Positions 19,174 to 28,195 of a DNA stretch of 64,000 bases are shown one piece after another (within the stretch, counting starts at the first letter, position 1; the number at the start of each line of letters is the position of its first letter). Below the pieces are notes generated by a model. It saw only the letters and a program-made list of their open reading frames with translations, searched no databases and was not told the origin of the DNA. The DNA is taken from NCBI GenBank assembly GCA_001939145.1, contig LSRX01000073.1, positions 641,184 through 705,183 of the forward strand. Direction: 5' to 3'. Made by a program: the position numbers and the translations under genes. This stretch comes from Symbiodinium microadriaticum (taxonomy: Eukaryota; Sar; Dinophyceae; Suessiales; Symbiodiniaceae).

Positions 19174-19473
19174 TTTGTTCTCCTTTCCGGCCGGGATCTG
19201 GGTCGAAGGGCTAACCACGGGAGTTACTTGCATCCTGAACCGACAAACCCTGGAGGACATTAAAGAGGTCACGGCTACTTGGAGGCCCAGTGGACTTAGT
19301 AAGTCTGTTATAAAGTAGGGTCATAACTGGTGTAGCTCCATTTAGGGCACTTCTATCTCTAATTCCAAGCTACTTGCTAAGTCCCCTGGGCCTCCAAGTC
19401 GACGAGGTTCGTGGCTTGGGACAGAGCTTTCTTTGGAATGGAGAAACCCCGGCCTGCAATCCACAAACGATAA
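19151..19473 (+). CDS. Candidate exon pair split by FB-B
   Basis: The frame before the element reads FSFPAGIWVEGLTTGVTCIL, then TLEDIKEVTATWRPSGL. The last residues come from the FB-B arm. Removing 19299-19381 (GTAAGT...CTAAG, 83 bp) continues in phase as PWASKSTRFVAWDRAFFGME to TAA at 19471-19473. The same frame across the arm is open at 39236 and 48374. Confidence 0.28.
19276..19400 (+). mobile_element. FB-B foldback element
   Basis: Left TACTTGGAGGCCCAGTGGAC, right GTCCCCTGGGCCTCCAAGT. CTTAGTAAGT and CTTGCTAAG flank the interior. One of the best full copies. Confidence 0.95.
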
Positions 19474-19599
19474 GCCCCGAAAGCCAAAAAACATATATTC
19501 GAGCTCTTAGTTTTTGTTTCAAATCAAATTCCCTATGCAAGATGAATGTGTTTCACTAAATACTACTTCAACCCCAAACCCTAAACCGTATAGAACCTC

Positions 19600-19820
19600 A
19601 ACCTTAAACCCTAAATCTTCAAGCTTAAAACCGCAAAAAAACTCAACCTTAACTCTACCTTACATCTAAAGCCCTCAAAAAGGAACCCGTAAACCAACCC
19701 GATTTCAAGGTGCCCTTTCGGAACCCTTCAACAAACAACCCCAGGCAAACACGAATCACAAAACAAATATCCCGAACTAGCCCTACTATAAGGGCACTAT
19801 AGCGGTCTAGGGTTCAGGGT
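19600..19820. other. Heptamer-sparse intergenic stretch
   Basis: A-rich sequence with AAACC words and one CCCTACTATAAGGGCAC hairpin-like motif. Nothing else recognised. Confidence 0.4.
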
Positions 19821-19926
19821 TTAGGTTTAGGGCCAAATTATCAACCCGAACCCTTTACCAACAAAAGCAGATGACACGTCGAAAACTCCGCAAAAGTCAA
19901 CACCAATGCAACATTGCACATCGCAC

Positions 19927-19985
19927 CTCCCGGGCAGCTTCCTTTGCGGTGGCCGCTGCGCTTCGGGCAGCCTGAGTGGCCTCTG
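19927..19985 (-). CDS. Candidate Ala/Glu-rich exon
   Basis: 59 bp between GGTTCAG and GTGCGA on the minus strand: EATQAARSAAATAKEAARE. Helical, like 9609-9680. An 87-codon frame in another phase (19827-20090) overlaps it. Confidence 0.22.
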
Positions 19986-20333
19986 CTGAACCGTTAGGCT
20001 CCGCGTGCCCATATGGTATATACCAGAATGAACGAGGCTTTTGTCGCAAGACCAGGTGACTAGACAACCAAAGAAAGTAACTTCAATCATAACTTGTCTG
20101 AATATGTCCCCTGAGCCTCAAAAATGGTTATCATTGCCAGGAACCAGAAGAGTGTAGTGAAGTTTACCCGTGCATTTTTTTGCTTCAAGCTGATGGGGCC
20201 TATCTAACTTGTGTATGCCCTTCCAGAGATAAGAAACCCAATGGTCAGTGCCGTGACGTGAAGGACTTGCCAAATTGCATCCTAAATAGCAGATAGCGAA
20301 AATGAGGGCTTCTGCCCCAAAGCAGCAACACGA

Positions 20334-20519
20334 TCAAATATACATTCTATGTGAGGCAGCAGCCAGTGCTTTTCGGAAACCATGTGACGACGTGTCTGAA
20401 GGTTTTTCTTTGGGCACGAGGACGACTTACCTCGAGTTGAGATTGGTGTGTCACATAAAGTCAACGTTTTCAACTTAAATCCGGAGGAGGATTGATTTTC
20501 TCTCCATGGCCAGCATTTC
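20334..20519 (-). CDS. Candidate two-exon fragment with 35-bp intron
   Basis: Minus strand: about 20431-20519 reads LKTLTLCDTPISTR to a consensus donor GTAAGT. A 35-bp intron (20396-20430) ends CCTTCAG. 20334-20395 continues in phase DTSSHGFRKALAAASHRMYI to TGA. The plus strand carries a 58-codon ATG frame (20302-20478), and an 80-codon minus frame reads through, so the model is uncertain. Confidence 0.22.
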
Positions 20520-20555
20520 CTCACAATCCACTGCCCAGCTACACCTAGATTCGTG

Positions 20556-20820
20556 CTCGGACGACGTGGATGGTGGCGTGGATTTTCTGTCGGTGGAATT
20601 TCTGCGGCGTGGATTTCTGCGCGGATTTTGATGTGGCGTGGTGTCCAGCAACTGTTTAGGAGTTGCGCGGATTTTGGCGTGGATTTTGCGCGGATTTTTA
20701 TAAGAGGCGTTTGTAGTCTTTACGATTTTTCACCGAAACTTCACGCGAAAATCCACGAGGACCAAAACAAAATCCACGCACCGTGTCACTGGGAAGCGAA
20801 ACGAAAATCCACGAGTCAGA
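20556..20820. repeat. GCGTGGATTT direct and inverted repeat cluster
   Basis: (G)CG(T/C)GGATTTT occurs many times on the plus strand from 20566 to 20702, then as the complement AAAATCCACG at about 20746-20818. A related CGCGAAATCCACT appears at about 21267. The arms can fold. There are no heptamers here. Unlike any other repeat in the window. Confidence 0.85.
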
Positions 20821-20823
20821 AAT

Positions 20824-21141
20824 TCACCGAAGACACTGCATGAACCCTTGCTTGGCCCGTCGAACGAATTGAGTCTGAGACTTCGGAAAGAATGGTTCGC
20901 GATCGTTACCGGTATTCAGTATGCAGTCCACAGAGTACTGGCACAACAGTCGTTGAAACGATGCAGCACCAGCCCCGAAGGCAGGCTGTCGATTTCTCAA
21001 CAGTTTTTTGCACGCTGCAAGCAGCAGGAATATCCGACGGGTGGCATCCTTGCTACATGACCGGCTGCATTGCGAAAGAGGGCGAAAGTCCTCCAAGAAA
21101 CTCTCTAACGTTGTCAACTCAGCACGTTGTTGGACAGTCAC
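20824..21141 (-). CDS. Candidate ORF in heptamer-free island
   Basis: 105 codons: LTTLESFLEDFRPLSQCSRS, later RRIFLLLAACKKLLRNRQPA. Three plus-strand frames (20848, 20892, 21008) are also open across the same 300 bp. Low stop density on all frames fits coding or former coding sequence, perhaps of a transposon bounded by the GTGGATTT repeats. No domain is recognised. Confidence 0.27.
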   Translation of the reverse strand: MTVQQRAELTTLESFLEDFRPLSQCSRSCSKDATRRIFLLLAACKKLLRNRQPAFGAGAASFQRLLCQYSVDCILNTGNDREPFFPKSQTQFVRRAKQGFMQCLR

Positions 21142-21321
21142 GTTCGGCGATCATGTTACCCAACATACTCAGCAAGCTTCTCCTACCGTGAATGGCACAT
21201 CATGCTGAACAAATGTCGTTGCGCAAGACAATAGCGTAGAAACAAATTTCAAACATACAAAATTTCACGCGAAATCCACTCAGCCAAACAGCGCCCCTAA
21301 AAATGGGTTTCCTCTGGGGAC

Positions 21322-21570
21322 TTGCACCCGCTTTTGCGTCGCATGTTTTTGGGCTTCGGGGTTGTAGGTTCCCTCAAGGGTCAGAGTCCGTTTTGTTATA
21401 TGACAGTGGATCCTTTTGCAGGGGGTACCAACAACCGTATATACAGACTAGCTGTAGCCGAAAGACCTACCTTTTTCAGGGCTCCTGATTCCGGCTTCTA
21501 TATAGAGGTCCCTAAACAGGTATGCCGTTTCGGCGACCGGTGCTTCTACCCCTTACCCCCTAAACCCTAA
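21322..21570 (+). CDS. Candidate exon or ORF
   Basis: 82 codons including SPFCYMTVDPFAGGTNNRIY and FRAPDSGFYIEVPKQ. A possible donor GTATGC lies at 21520. The tail after that is heptamer-derived. Unknown family. Confidence 0.28.
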   Translation: MHPLLRRMFLGFGVVGSLKGQSPFCYMTVDPFAGGTNNRIYRLAVAERPTFFRAPDSGFYIEVPKQVCRFGDRCFYPLPPKP

Positions 21571-21910
21571 AACCAAGCCCTAAACCCTAAACCCTAAAAA
21601 CCTAAACCCCAAAACTCTAATCCCTAAGGGTCCATGCCAAGTGCCTAAGAGTCATTTACCCTCTGGACCCTTCAGCGAACCTTTCTCCCCCCCGGTTAAA
21701 AACCCTACGCATCCCTCTGGATCGTAGATACTTTTTGTGGAACTCTTATAGAACCCCCGGCTACGCTTACCCTAAACCCTAACCCGAAAGCCCCAAACCC
21801 CTAGGGCTTCTACTGTAAATCATCATTCCTAAGAGCAGCAAAGGTAAACTCTCCTTGAACACCCACCCTAAACCCTAAACTCTAGACCCTAAACCCTAAA
21901 CCCAAAACCA
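21570..21910. repeat. Telomere-like C-strand blocks with short unique spacers
   Basis: CCCTAAA/CCCTAAAA units at 21558-21630, 21770-21800 and 21865-21910. Confidence 0.75.
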
Positions 21911-22316
21911 AAGCCAGATGGTCGGAGAGGCCTGATGGAGCTGATCTTGTACTTCCTGATGCAGTGATTCGGTTTTTGGGGCTTGCCTTACGGATCCAAG
22001 TAGTCCTTACTTGTGGTTTTCGGTACTCAAGAAGGACCCGAAGCTCCATAACAGGGAGTACTTAGCTACTTGGACCCTTGCATTACTTCGGGTTAGGCTT
22101 GCAACTTGCGACTTACGACATCGACACGGCCAAGGGGTACAGGATCTACACCATTTAGGCCTTACCTTAACCCCAAATAACCTACATATTTGAGGACTTT
22201 ATAAAGAAATCATAATAAGGAACCCCAAAAAAGTAGGTTTTTAGGGTCCCCAAGAGGCAGGCCGTCGGTTTAGGGTTTAGGATTTAGGGTTTAAAGTTAA
22301 GGGCATCTCGGCGCAG

Positions 22317-22367
22317 ATCCTCCTGGCAGTTGCTATCCTCCAGGAGTGCCTCCCTTGCGACCGCCAG
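22317..22367 (+). CDS. Candidate short internal exon
   Basis: 51 bp (17 codons) between CTCGGCGCAG and donor GTATGC: ILLAVAILQECLPCDRQ. A second frame is Pro-rich and also open. Confidence 0.17.
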
Positions 22368-22539
22368 GTATGCATTATTTTGGTACCATGGACCCTTCGA
22401 AGAAGGAATGCAACACAATTGCTGGGAGATCACGGTAAAACGAAGCCACTATAGGGTTTAGGGTTTACGGGTTTAGGGCTAATTAAGTAGATATTACAGT
22501 AGTATTCCCTCATGGGCAATATACTAATAATATGTGTGT

Positions 22540-22543
22540 GTAC

Positions 22544-22578
<35 letters not shown>

Positions 22579-22580
22579 AG
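22540..22580. repeat. TG/TA microsatellite
   Basis: TGTGTGTG...TGTGTGTATATATATA run. Confidence 0.95.
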
Positions 22581-22768
22581 CAGACCCTGATCTAACTACC
22601 CAGAAGAGCCTTACGGTTCAGGTTCTGGATACCAGCTCGACATCTTCCCTCAACCCTAAACCCTAAAGCCCCGTAGTCCCTAAATAAACGCAAAAACCAA
22701 ACACCCTAAACCCAAAAGTTCCGAACCCGAACCCTGCAGCTTTCAAGTTGAGCCGACAGGGATCAAAC

Positions 22769-22924
22769 TACCCATATAGTCGAATGCTGGGTTTACGGTT
22801 TAGAGTAGAAAGTAGGGCTTCGGGTCTAGACTATAGAGTGGAATCTAAAATTGCTATAGTAGGAGTCATTATTATGATTTGGAACGTATCTCCCATAACA
22901 ATACCTAGGACTCTTTGGGAGGTT
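22769..22924 (-). mobile_element. FB-E element, reverse orientation, with insert
   Basis: CCCATATAGTCGAATGCTGG at the left and CCCATAACAATACCTAGGAC then TCTTTGGGA at the right match reversed FB-E. About 50 bp of heptamer-derived sequence is added in the middle. The downstream frame reads TLWE. Confidence 0.7.
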
Positions 22925-23445
22925 CTCCATACCAACTCGACAGTTTCGGAGTGGCCCTGCAGGCAACCCCACCAGTCCTCCACAGGATCGACCTGGCAGT
23001 GGAGGTGTTCACGTGTTTTTGTTGCGAGCGGGGTTTAAGGTTTAGGGTTTAGTGTGCGTATCTAGAACAGAGTTTGGTGGGAATTATTTTGAAAGTGTCT
23101 GGGCTCAATTAATTAGGGCTTATGGTTTAGGGCGGGGAGTTAAGAAAGTGTTTCTTCTATAGTTAGCATGGAGGCCAGAGGAGTAGTATTGGCAACCATT
23201 CCCCTATGTACCCAACTAGTACATACCTGGGCCTTCAGTACCGAAAAAGGGACGACTCTAATTAAGGCATGAGTACATGGGTTAGTTCTTCCAATTAGGG
23301 GCCTTTCTTTAGGTCCCCAATATAGATATAGTAGGGCATCCATATGAAAGGACCCGAAAAGCGACTCTTATTTAGAGCTTTCTTATGCCTCAATTGACTT
23401 CTTTTCCGGGCGAGAGAACTTTGGATTGGGGGTCTCCAAGAGGTA

Positions 23446-23490
23446 CTACGGTTGATGATATAAACGGTACTTAAGGACTCTTTGGGGTAG
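23446..23490 (+). mobile_element. FB-C left arm only
   Basis: TACTACGGTTGATGATATAA followed by unrelated sequence. A solo arm. Confidence 0.75.
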
Positions 23491-23745
23491 ACGGTTTGTG
23501 CCTTCAATGGGTCAAGGTAAACACTGAACTGTTCTGGGTTTAGGGCTTCGGGTCCTCGGATCATAGGTCTTCGCCTAAAACTACCCAGTACTCACTTTAG
23601 GGTTTAGGGTTTCGGTCTGTTTAGGGTTTAGGGTTTAAGGGTTAAGGTTGGTACACTCTAAGGCCTAAATCCAAAGATCGTTAATGTTTACATGTGTGTT
23701 CAACCCTTACTTCTAGTTCCCTGAGCCATTCCTGCAACCCCACAG

Positions 23746-23931
23746 ACCCAATTCCAAGACTCCGAACGTGGCGAAGTTGAAGCTACACAGACGGAAGCCA
23801 AACACTCGATCTTTCGAAGCCACAAAAGCCTATACTTTTTGCTGAACACAGGAATTAAACATAGTAGGCTTAGCGTTCGTCCTTCCGGATGTACGGCGCA
23901 TGGAAAATGTAGGGGCCTGAATGCCTCGTAA
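23746..23931 (+). CDS. Candidate exon, 61 open codons
   Basis: After CAACCCCACAG: TQFQDSERGEVEATQTEAKH, then SIFRSHKSLYFLL, to TAA at 23929-23931. No ATG. The composition is coding-like. Family unknown. Confidence 0.25.
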   Translation, partial: TQFQDSERGEVEATQTEAKHSIFRSHKSLYFLLNTGIKHSRLSVRPSGCTAHGKCRGLNAS

Positions 23932-24014
23932 CGTAGTCTGTCAATGCATCGAATTGCAAAAGGATACCGCTAAAGCTTTTGGGTTATAAGTGCTCAGTCC
24001 TCTATCTTAAAGAT

Positions 24015-24090
24015 GCATATGTGAGTAGTTCTCTAAATAAGGGTCCCTGTTTGGGTCCCCGTCCCTAATTTAGGAAACTATCCATATGAT
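24015..24090 (+). mobile_element. FB-A foldback element, short form
   Basis: CATATGTGAGTAGTTCTCTA at the left and CCTAATTTAGGAAACTATCC at the right. GTGAGT is a good donor match. Confidence 0.82.
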
Positions 24091-24109
24091 ATGACATATT
24101 CCTTTAAAA

Positions 24110-24262
24110 CCCCAAACCCTAAACCCTAAAACCCTAAAACCCTAAAGCCCCAAACCCTACAACCCTAAAGCCCTATAACCCCAAAGCCCTCAAACCCCAA
24201 AACCCTAAACCCCAAACCCTATAACCTTAAAACCCTAAACCCTAAAACCCCGAACCCTAAGC
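24110..24262. repeat. Telomere-like C-strand block
   Basis: CCCTAAA, CCCTAAAA and CCCCAAA units over 150 bp. Confidence 0.9.
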
Positions 24263-24360
24263 TCGATATGTGTCTCTGAGGCATCGGCCTCGACGAAACC
24301 TGGAACGCCCACGTCCTGCCGTCGTATGCTGCACAGCTGGGAAACCCGAGACAGCCTTAG

Positions 24361-24565
24361 CCCTAAGGCTCCATATACATAGTAGCAAAACCCTAAACCC
24401 TAAATAAACCCTAAACCCTCAGGCTATCTATCTATCTATCTATCTACCTACCTACCTATCTATCTATCTATCTGTCTATCTATCTATCTATCTATAGATA
24501 GATAGATAGATAGATAGATAGTACCATTATGGAATTAGGCCCCCAAGAAGGCTTATATAGCCCTA
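24361..24565. mobile_element. FB-I element split by heptamers and a GATA tract
   Basis: CCCTAAGGCTCCATATACAT (24361) and TACCATTATGGAATTAGGCC (24524) are adjacent parts of FB-I. Between them lie CCCTAAA repeats and the TATC/GATA palindrome. A final CCCTAAGGCTCC closes it near 24562-24573. Confidence 0.6.
24424..24523. repeat. TATC microsatellite that switches to GATA
   Basis: About 70 bp of TATC (with TACC variants) followed directly by about 27 bp of GATA, giving a perfect local palindrome at about 24493. Confidence 0.97.
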
Positions 24566-24803
24566 AGGCTCCCAAGGACTCACAATTGTGAAGGCTTTCT
24601 GGGCCTAAAGACCATACGATATAAGGCTTATGAGCTCTTTTGAGCCTTAGGCTTAACAGTTCAAGACGATACCCGTAACCCCAAATGCTAAACTTCGAAA
24701 GCTTGCACCCCGAACTCAAGACTTCAAACCTAAAGCCCGAAAACCTCAAACTGTAAACTCTAAAGGCCCTAAAAACCTCAAACTGCAAACTCTAAAGAAT
24801 CTA

Positions 24804-25435
24804 AAAGCTGCAGTTCCGAAACTCCATCTGTACCCTTGAACCGCTCAAGTCTGTAAATGATACCCGTAGGCCCCTAGGTAGTTCCCTTTTATGGCTTATA
24901 TTTAGAATCCTATAAGGTAATCCCAAAAAGGAACTACTTAATGTCAACTCTTGATTAATAAACCCCCTCTGATTAATGGCAACCCGCGCGGGCCTCGGAC
25001 CTGGCTCAAAATATTTTTTAAAGGCGCTGGCCTCTTCCAGCAGAGCCCCCCCCCTTGAAAACAAAAAAACCTTGCCAAAACCCCCCCCCGATTAATGGCA
25101 ACCTTCTGCCCCAAGCATGGTTCCAGTACTAAAGCTGTACTACCAGAGAGCGAAAATCCAGCCGGCCGCCGGAGACGGGACGTTCCAGCAATACTAAAAC
25201 CCTCAAATTTTATTTGGGGGGGGACGTTTTAGGCCACCAGCTGACCTACCTTGCGGCGGGGGAGGGGGGGTTTATTAATCAAGAGTTGCCATTAGGGGCC
25301 TATGGATACAGCCACAACCTCGACCACAACCCCAGATTCTCACGTCAAAGCGAGACTCTAAAGCAAGCCTGCAGTGGCACCACGCAAGCAAAAGCCCAAA
25401 CGTCGGATGACCAAACCCCAAAAGCCGCAATCTGA
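24804..25435 (+). CDS. Candidate exon pair across the FB-K/FB-L nest
   Basis: 24809-24877 (FRNSICTLEPLKSVNDTRRP) ends at GTAGTT. 25296-25435 (AYGYSHNLDHNPRFSRQSET and on) begins after CATTAG and runs to TGA. The join is in phase. The FB-L target duplication keeps the TTAG acceptor. Confidence 0.22.
24861..25305 (+). mobile_element. FB-K element interrupted by FB-L
   Basis: CCCGTAGGCCCCTAGGTAGT to AAAAAGGAACTACTTA (24940), then FB-L, then TAGGGGCCTATGG (from 25293). Deleting FB-L and one TA restores a normal FB-K arm. Confidence 0.93.
24941..25292. mobile_element. FB-L element (352 bp) with TA target duplication
   Basis: Left end ATGTCAACTCTTGATTAATA, right end TATTAATCAAGAGTTGCCAT (with preceding T). 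TA stands on both sides (24939-24940, 25293-25294). TGATTAATGGCAACC-like motifs recur inside (about 24970 and 25090), with poly-C and poly-G runs. A TA duplication is typical of Tc1/mariner-like non-autonomous elements; assignment beyond that is inference. Confidence 0.9.
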
Positions 25436-25498
25436 ATCCGTATAACCCTGAATCAGTATAACCCTAAACCCTAAACCGTTAGCCCCAAACCCGAAAAC

Positions 25499-25529
25499 CG
25501 TCTCCTTGCTTTCTCGCCTCATCACTGGC
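25499..25529 (-). CDS. Candidate very short exon
   Basis: Between CACCGCCCAG and GTTTTC on the minus strand: ASDEARKQGD. Same character as the other minus-strand helical islands. Confidence 0.12.
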
Positions 25530-25656
25530 CTGGGCGGTGAGGTTCCAAGCGAGAAAGGGTCTTATAGAGGTACTGGTATGGGTTCCTTTAACGGGTTCCT
25601 TCACGGGGCATTATAACTAATGGTGTCCCTTTAAGGGTTCCTTTCAGGGATCTATA

Positions 25657-25735
25657 GGGGTACAGCTATGGCGGGATACTTTCCCAAATCATAAGAATGA
25701 TTCCTAGCAAAGAAACCCTACATGCTAATATACTT
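25657..25735 (+). mobile_element. FB-E element, degenerate
   Basis: GGGATACTTTCCCAAATCAT, GATTCCTAGCAAAGAAACCC and TACATGCTAATATACTTG follow FB-E order. The arms are eroded. Confidence 0.65.
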
Positions 25736-25802
25736 GAACGACCTGTTTCCGGATCTTCGGCGGCTTCGAAAATACGGAAAATAGGGTGTGAAAAGGTGTC
25801 CA

Positions 25803-25924
25803 CAAGGGTCCAAAATATCCAATAATCACGTACTTTGGTTACGGATAGTAGGAATCTAGGTTAACATTTGGGTTTAGGGTTTAGGGTTTAGGGAGAGTAT
25901 ATGATTATTAGGTACTTGGGCCCT
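25803..25924 (+). mobile_element. FB-M element with inserted TTTAGGG units
   Basis: AAGGGTCCAAAATATCCAAT to TATGATTATTAGGTACTTGG. Compared with 30606 and 42080, this copy has about three extra TTTAGGG units (25871-25893) placed at a TTTGGG. Confidence 0.92.
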
Positions 25925-26171
25925 ACATAAGGCAGTAGGTTCCGCTACAAATAGGATGCCAATGGTTGTCTAGAGCCTCGGTGAACAGAGAGCCACGTGC
26001 ACGTCGGTGCAAAAGCGCGTCCCCGGCTCCAGATGCACGATATGGTGTCGCATCCGGATCATAATCGTTACACTTCCAACTTGATAGTGCTTGCATGTGC
26101 TTGCCACACAAAGCTCCTGTCAGTATCAGTTCGGTCGGATGCACTATCAATCCCATAGACAGATTGCCCAA
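25923..26171 (-). CDS. Candidate ORF
   Basis: 82 codons: GLIVHPTELILTGALCGKHM, later ATPYRASGAGDALLHRRARG. There are no heptamers across it. Overlaps the plus-strand candidate at 26091-26318. Confidence 0.27.
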   Translation of the reverse strand: MGNLSMGLIVHPTELILTGALCGKHMQALSSWKCNDYDPDATPYRASGAGDALLHRRARGSLFTEALDNHWHPICSGTYCLM

Positions 26172-26318
26172 GCTTTAGGCACTGAACCACAGTACTTCGG
26201 ACCCCGGGGTCTGCGAGCCATTTCAGAAGCCCCAGCATCCTTACTTCTACACTCTTGTGAACCGGACAGCTGCCTGAACCCTACCCCCCTAAAGCGCAAA
26301 TACCCTGAAGATTCTTGA
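26091..26318 (+). CDS. Candidate ORF
   Basis: 75 codons: MHYQSHRQIAQALGTEPQYF, ending KRKYPEDS. Overlaps candidates on the minus strand (25923-26171 and 26147-26383), so the coding strand is undecided. Confidence 0.22.
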   Translation: MHVLATQSSCQYQFGRMHYQSHRQIAQALGTEPQYFGPRGLRAISEAPASLLLHSCEPDSCLNPTPLKRKYPEDS

Positions 26319-26599
26319 AGCCTCAATCCTGAAGCCAAAAAACACGCGACCCCGAGGACGCTGCAAAGCCCGCTCGACATCATCCGGAGGGGAACCTTCT
26401 GGGCACAGAGTGTTTGAGAGCTAAATGCTAAACCCTGAAACCTTACAAACCCTAAATCCTAAACCCTAAACGGCCCTAAACTGGGTGTAGGATGTATTGC
26501 CCGGCTTCAAAGCGTTTTCTTGGTTCCAGGGCTTCGGGGAGCTGAGCTGGCAAGTGGCAGGCATGTACCAGCCCCCCGGCCTAAACCCGTGGTCCTACG

Positions 26600-26725
26600 G
26601 TTTAGGCGGCTTTTTTTAGGGTGTTTTGGGTTTTTTTAGGGTTTTTTAGGGTTCTTGGCGTTTTTTAGGGTTTTTTAGGGTTGTTAGGGTTTTTTTAGGG
26701 CTTTTAGGGCAAGTTTAGGGTTTAG
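26600..26725. repeat. Telomere-like G-strand block, T-rich variants
   Basis: TTTTTTAGGG units of variable T length, unlike most other blocks. Confidence 0.85.
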
Positions 26726-26727
26726 GC

Positions 26728-26865
26728 ATGACTCGAGCTGCAAAGCTCAGAGTCGACGGGGGCAGGGAAGGTGGGAAAGTGCTTGGCCTCCTTCTGTGTC
26801 TGGCCCTCACCAGTGGGCTTTGGGCTAGAGTAGCTAGAATTCATGGATCTCGGGCTTGGTGTTGA
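26728..26865 (+). CDS. Candidate small ORF with membrane segment
   Basis: ATG at 26728: basic N-terminus then VLGLLLCLALTSGLW, then RVARIHGSRAWC and TGA. It looks like a signal anchor. 45 codons. Confidence 0.22.
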   Translation: MTRAAKLRVDGGREGGKVLGLLLCLALTSGLWARVARIHGSRAWC

Positions 26866-26874
26866 AGACTGACT

Positions 26875-27228
26875 ATGGCCTCTGAGCTTGGGTTTAGTAC
26901 TTCACCTCTTCCCTCCGCAACGACATCCGCCGTCTGGAAACCTGCAACTAAGACCTGGCAACCATTTATGAACCTAAACCCCAGCCCTATCTTCTGGAGT
27001 CTAAGGGCTCAGGCCTCCGCAGCAAGAATCGAGGATTCTCGCAAGCTCAGCCTTGGATCCGTGGTTGCCAGCCACGTCCGGATGCACAGCAGCCAAGTCC
27101 TGAAGGCTGTGGATGACGTGCCTGGGTCGGCAGACAGCTCCTCCTTGGCCTCCTTCGCTTGTGGTGGAAGTAGGCCCGGCAATCCCATTCTCATCGCGGT
27201 TTTGGCTTTAGGAAAGTTTAGGGTTTAG
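26875..27228 (+). CDS. Candidate ORF, 117 codons
   Basis: ATG at 26875. Contains SLRAQASAARIEDSRKLSLG and ends in a hydrophobic stretch (PILIAVLALG). No heptamers until its last codons. The minus strand has an equally plausible open frame (HVIHSLQDLAAVHPDVAGNH), so coding on one strand is likely but the strand is unsure. Confidence 0.3.
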   Translation: MASELGFSTSPLPSATTSAVWKPATKTWQPFMNLNPSPIFWSLRAQASAARIEDSRKLSLGSVVASHVRMHSSQVLKAVDDVPGSADSSSLASFACGGSRPGNPILIAVLALGKFRV

Positions 27229-27289
27229 GGTTGAGGGCGGTTTTGGGTAACCTAATTCCATACTGGTGGTATGTTAAACATGTTCTGCA

Positions 27290-27422
27290 TAAGAACAGGG
27301 GCGCAGTGCCACGTTGCCACATGCACGCCAAACGGAAATTGGACCCTGAAACAGCTGTTCACAAAACAAACAAGACCAAACCTGCATACCCTTCACCCAA
27401 CGCAATGCTCAAAGATCACTAA
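27290..27422 (+). CDS. Candidate terminal exon, basic
   Basis: Ends HMHAKRKLDPETAVHKTNKT, then KPAYPSPNAMLKDH and TAA. Lys-rich. Unknown family. Confidence 0.2.
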
Positions 27423-27595
27423 ACCCTAGACCCCTGGACCACGTCGGCCCTGAAGTCGTGCCCTAGTTCTTACCTGGCTCACAAAACGTTTAATCAGGCT
27501 GTATGGCGAAATTAAAAAGGAGTCCCGAAGCTCTACACCCCGCGCCCTGAACTTCCCAAACTCCACGACCCTAAGCTCGAACCCTAGAAGCCTTA

Positions 27596-27775
27596 CTTAG
27601 GGTTTAGGGTTTAGGGTTCAGGGTTTATAGGGTTTAGGGTTCAAGGTTTAGGGCTTATAGGGTTTAGGGTTTAGGGTTCAAGGTTTAGGGTTTAGGGCTG
27701 AGAGCTTAGGGCCTATAGGGTTTAGGGCTCAGGGTTTAGGGTCTAGGGCTTAGGGTTCAGGGTTTAGGGCTTTAC
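27596..27775. repeat. Telomere-like G-strand block
   Basis: TTTAGGG with TTCAGGG, GGCTTATAGGG and GGTTCAAGG variants over 180 bp. Confidence 0.92.
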
Positions 27776-27987
27776 ACCTCCAACCCAAACCCAAAACACT
27801 GCTGCTCTATGGCTCGGCTGATTAAACTAGATAGAAGCCTCGCAGAATAATCTCCCTGGGTATGCCCAGCCATATTGTAGGTATTCAGGCACCTATGTCA
27901 AACTCTGACAAAAGCTTACACCCACAAGCAAAACATACCCCCACCATACACCACCAACAACTGTGACAGAACCATGCAGCGCCCTTC

Positions 27988-28130
27988 GGAAACCCTAAAC
28001 CCTGAACCCTAAACCCTAGACCCTAAACCCTAAACCCTGAACCCTAAACCCTAGACCCTAAACCCTGAACCCTAAACCCTATAAACCCTGAGCCCTAAAC
28101 CCTAAACTCTGAATCCTAAACCCTAAACCC
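27988..28130. repeat. Telomere-like C-strand block
   Basis: CCCTAAA alternates with CCCTGAA and CCCTAGA in a regular order. It faces the G-strand block at 27596-27775. Confidence 0.92.
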
Positions 28131-28195
28131 AACATCATCGAACTCAGGGGCCCCTGCTGTGAAGCGTGTGGCCGATGCAGAGGCTTGGCAACCTT

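Noticed and set aside
24492..24788. 98-codon minus ORF
   Set aside because: Its frame runs through decayed heptamers and the GATA tract, and the residues are what those repeats encode.
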